Assembly: GCA_002727895.1 (NCBI GenBank)
Contig: PBUO01000117.1
Location: 1 to 5,950, forward strand
DNA: 5,950 bases
From: Acidimicrobiaceae bacterium
Lineage (GTDB): Bacteria; Actinomycetota; Acidimicrobiia; Acidimicrobiales; MedAcidi-G1
Direction: 5' to 3'
The notes below the pieces were generated by a model. That model was given only the letters and a program-made list of their open reading frames with translations, had not been told where the DNA came from and did no database searches. Within the stretch, counting starts at the first letter, position 1. Each line of letters opens with the position of its first letter. Shown here piece after piece: positions 3,718 through 5,950 of the stretch. Made by a program: the position numbers and the translations under genes.

Positions 3718-5301
3718 ATGAGCGAGCCGATCTACGACGCACGCACCTTCTGGGAACTGGTCGAACGCCGAGTGACCGACAGCCCGGACCGCACGTTCCT
3801 CATCGATCCCGGCGACGGGGACGGATCACCTGAGCGGTCAGTCACCTTCGCCGAGGCCAGGGCATGGGCCGAGCAGGCAGCCGCGGGCTTCGCTGCGATT
3901 GGCGTCACCGAGGGCACGCCGGTCACCTGGGTGCTGCCCACCCGCATCGAGACGGTCGTGGCGTCGCTCGCCCTGTCCCGGCTCGGCGCCGTCCAGAACC
4001 CGATCATCCACATCTACCGCCATCGCGAAGTCGGCTTTTGCATTCGTCAAACCGGAGCCGAGATTGTGCTCACGCCGGGGGAATGGAGTGGCTTCGACTA
4101 CCGGGACATGGTTGACCGGGTCACAGCAGACCTCGACGCTCCACCGACCGTCCTGGATGCCTACGACTCGCTGCCCGAGGGCGACCCGGCCGACCTCCCG
4201 CCGGTGCCCGATCCCGGACCCGCAGGCGCCGAGCCGATCCGCTGGACCTATTACACCTCGGGCACCACCTCGGACCCCAAGGGCGTGATGCACACCGATG
4301 CCAGCCTCATGGCCGGCGGCGTCGGCCTGGCCCGGGCGCTCGACATGCAGCCCAGCGACGTCGGCTCCATCGCCTTCCCCTACGCGCACATCGGCGGGCC
4401 CGACTACCTGGTGTGCCTGCTGGCCAACGGCTTCCCCGCCGTGCTGGTCGAGAAGTTCGACCTGATGGCGGCCATCGAGGCCTACCGGCGCCACGGAGTG
4501 ACCATGGCCGGTGGCAGCACCGTCTTCTACACCATGTTCCTCGGCGTCCAGCGCCAGACGCCCGACGAGCCGATCATTCCGACCCTGCGCCTGCTGTCCG
4601 GTGGTGGGGCGCCCAAGCCGCCAGAGGTGTTCTTCGAGGTGAAAGCCGAGATGGGCATTCCGGTGGCCCACGGCTACGGCATGACCGAGAGCCCCATGAT
4701 CTGCCAGGGCTCCCCGAACGACGCCGACGACCAACTGGCCCACACCGAGGGCCATCCGGTGGACGCCGCGGTGGTCACCATCTGCCGGCCCGACGGCTCC
4801 GAGTGTGACCGTGGCGAGGACGGGGAGGTGCGGATCTCCGGGCCCCAGCTCTTCAAGGGCTACCGGGACGAGTCGTTGAACGCTGAGGCCTTCGACGACC
4901 AGGGGCGCTTCCGCAGTGGCGACCTGGCCGTCATGCGCGACGACGGACACGTCACGCTGACCGGCCGCCTCAAGGACGTCATAATCCGCAAGGGCGAGAA
5001 CATCGCCGCCAAGGAGATCGAGGACGTGCTGTACGCCCACCCGTCAGTCGGCGCCGTGGCCGTCATCGGCCTGCCCGACGCTGATCGGGGCGAGCGGGTC
5101 TGCGCAGTGGTCGAGACCGCCGAGGGAGCCGAACCGCTGGCCTTCGACGAGATGGTGGCCGCCTGCACCGAGGCCGGACTCATGCGCCAGAAGGTCCCAG
5201 AGCAGCTGGTGGCCTACGACGGGCCGCTGCCCCGCAACGCCACCCTGAAGATCCTCAAGTACGAGCTCAAGGACGAGCTGGCGCCCATTCCCTGGCCGTA
5301 G
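3718..5301 (+). CDS. AMP-forming acyl-CoA synthetase (cyclohexanecarboxylate/medium-chain CoA ligase-like)
   Basis: This 527-residue, full-length member of the ANL superfamily activates a carboxylic acid with ATP to an acyl-AMP and then to acyl-CoA in the cytoplasm. Motifs in order: P-loop YYTSGTTSDPKG (178-189), GYGMTE (319-324), GEVRISGPQLFKGY (369-382), SGDLA with the ribose-binding Asp402, hinge region LTGRLKD with Arg417, KGENIAAKEIE (425-435), and the C-terminal catalytic Lys511 in PRNATLKILK. The family usually has Gly before that Lys (GK); here it is Leu510. NPIIHIYRHREVGF (94-107) recalls cyclohexanecarboxylate-CoA ligase-like enzymes, so an alicyclic, aromatic or medium-chain acid is plausible; the exact substrate cannot be read from sequence. 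The start is supported by GGAGGT 9 nt upstream. The stop lies 14 bp from the end of the convergent crotonase gene, suggesting shared acyl-CoA catabolism. Base composition is typical of the high-GC flanks. Confidence 0.93.
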   Translation: MSEPIYDARTFWELVERRVTDSPDRTFLIDPGDGDGSPERSVTFAEARAWAEQAAAGFAAIGVTEGTPVTWVLPTRIETVVASLALSRLGAVQNPIIHIYRHREVGFCIRQTGAEIVLTPGEWSGFDYRDMVDRVTADLDAPPTVLDAYDSLPEGDPADLPPVPDPGPAGAEPIRWTYYTSGTTSDPKGVMHTDASLMAGGVGLARALDMQPSDVGSIAFPYAHIGGPDYLVCLLANGFPAVLVEKFDLMAAIEAYRRHGVTMAGGSTVFYTMFLGVQRQTPDEPIIPTLRLLSGGGAPKPPEVFFEVKAEMGIPVAHGYGMTESPMICQGSPNDADDQLAHTEGHPVDAAVVTICRPDGSECDRGEDGEVRISGPQLFKGYRDESLNAEAFDDQGRFRSGDLAVMRDDGHVTLTGRLKDVIIRKGENIAAKEIEDVLYAHPSVGAVAVIGLPDADRGERVCAVVETAEGAEPLAFDEMVAACTEAGLMRQKVPEQLVAYDGPLPRNATLKILKYELKDELAPIPWP

Positions 5302-5315
5302 TCCACGGCCCCGGA

Positions 5316-5950
5316 TCAGGTCCCGGTGAAGTTCCCGGTCCGCCGCTCCCGGAAGGCGGCAACCCCCTCGGCGGCGTCAGCGGTCGATGCCAGCCGGGCC
5401 TGGGTGGGACCGAGGGCGGCCACGCAGGCCTCCTCGCCCTCGCGGACGTACCGAGCCGAGGATTCCTTGGTGGCCTGAACGGCCAGTGGAGCGTTGGTGC
5501 AGATCACCTCGGCGATCTCGATGGCCCGGTCCAACTGGGTCCCGGCCGGCACGACCTCCTGGACGAGGCCGATCCGGTACGCCTCGGCGGCGTCGAACTC
5601 GTCCGAGGTGAGGAGGTGGTACATGGCATTGCCCCAGCCGCCCCGGTCCACGAACCGCATGGTGGCGCCACCCGCGGCGTGGATGCCCCGCATGGGCTCC
5701 AGCTGTGAGAACCGGCAGTCGTCGGCGGCCACCACGATGTCGCCGGCCAGCATCAGCTCGATGCCGAGGGTGAAGGTCACGCCCTGCACGGCGGTGACGA
5801 TGGGCTTCCGGCACCGTCGGCCCAGGGACATGGGATCGACCCGGTCGCCGGTGGTGGACCGGCGACCCTCCTTCATGCCGCCATGGAACTTGGGCAGGTC
5901 GAGGCCGGCGGTGAAGTGATCACCGTGGCCGAACAGCACCCCGCACCACA
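5316..5950 (-). CDS. Enoyl-CoA hydratase/isomerase (crotonase) family protein, C-terminal part
   Basis: The gene enters from the right edge. The last 210 residues are visible, beginning WCGVLFGHGDHFTAGLDL, which is already inside the fold, so the GTG at 5939 is not the real start. HFTAGLDL forms the first half of the CoA oxyanion hole. KPIVTAVQGVTFTLGIELML supplies the second half. The Glu of GIEL (codon 5757-5759) and the Glu of FSQLEPMRG (codon 5697-5699) align with the two catalytic glutamates of rat mitochondrial enoyl-CoA hydratase (Glu144 and Glu164), so hydratase chemistry is feasible. AAGGATMRF and the C-terminal helices (DAAEAYRIGLVQEVVP, NAPLAVQATKES) are typical. It would hydrate or isomerise enoyl-CoA intermediates in beta-oxidation or a related route. 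Substrate is unknown. It is convergent with the acyl-CoA synthetase. Confidence 0.93.
   Translation of the reverse strand, partial: WCGVLFGHGDHFTAGLDLPKFHGGMKEGRRSTTGDRVDPMSLGRRCRKPIVTAVQGVTFTLGIELMLAGDIVVAADDCRFSQLEPMRGIHAAGGATMRFVDRGGWGNAMYHLLTSDEFDAAEAYRIGLVQEVVPAGTQLDRAIEIAEVICTNAPLAVQATKESSARYVREGEEACVAALGPTQARLASTADAAEGVAAFRERRTGNFTGT

Noticed and set aside
3393..3833. Plus-strand open frames running through tRNA-Pro
   Set aside because: They are read from the complement of a perfect tRNA gene and run into the synthetase start in a different frame.
3838..5040. 400-codon open frame on the minus strand opposite the acyl-CoA synthetase
   Set aside because: It lies wholly antisense to a gene with all ANL motifs intact. 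Its composition (Gly, Val, His, Asp rich) is what the complement of a GC-rich gene produces, and it has no domain logic.
5494..5919. Plus-strand open frame opposite the crotonase
   Set aside because: It is antisense to a gene with both catalytic glutamates and the oxyanion-hole motifs in place.

Overview
The window reads as chromosomal DNA from a high-GC actinobacterium. The Acidimicrobiia or a related marine/freshwater lineage is my best guess, from the long TTTTAP-type secretory linker and the acyl-CoA ligase/crotonase content; this is inference, since no taxonomic marker is present. Most starts have a Shine-Dalgarno (SD) sequence.

The flanks look like ordinary core genome: very GC-rich, with hand counts of 47/60 G+C at 61-120 and 44/60 at 4201-4260. 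On the left are the N-terminal part of a histidine phosphatase (1-177, minus) and, just upstream of it, a decayed C-terminal remnant of a LysE-family exporter (206-550, minus) with an internal TAG. On the right are a complete AMP-forming acyl-CoA synthetase (3718-5301, plus) and, convergent with it 14 bases away, the C-terminal part of an enoyl-CoA hydratase/isomerase-type crotonase (5316-5950, minus). The last two suggest acyl-CoA (fatty, alicyclic or aromatic acid) catabolism.

The middle (about 550-3428) differs. It is visibly less GC-rich (32/60 at 661-720, 37/60 at 2401-2460, 31/60 at 3061-3120) and holds three stand-alone genes with no obvious shared pathway. They are a 521-residue lipoprotein with a Thr-rich stalk, a duplicated two-cysteine module and a C-terminal domain that looks like a clan GH-A TIM barrel (577-2142, minus); a 135-residue conserved-looking protein of unknown function (2375-2782, plus); and a 106-residue GYD-type protein (2961-3281, minus). 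The block ends at the 3' end of a tRNA-Pro(UGG) gene (3429-3502, minus). A 10-bp exact copy of that tRNA 3' end lies at 535-544, where the LysE remnant loses its N-terminal half. This arrangement resembles a small tRNA-associated island, but no integrase is visible and the repeat is short, so it stays a hypothesis.

The most interesting single object is the lipoprotein. Its architecture is unusual, and both positions expected for clan GH-A catalytic glutamates are filled by Glu. The Asn that normally precedes the acid/base Glu is replaced by Ser.
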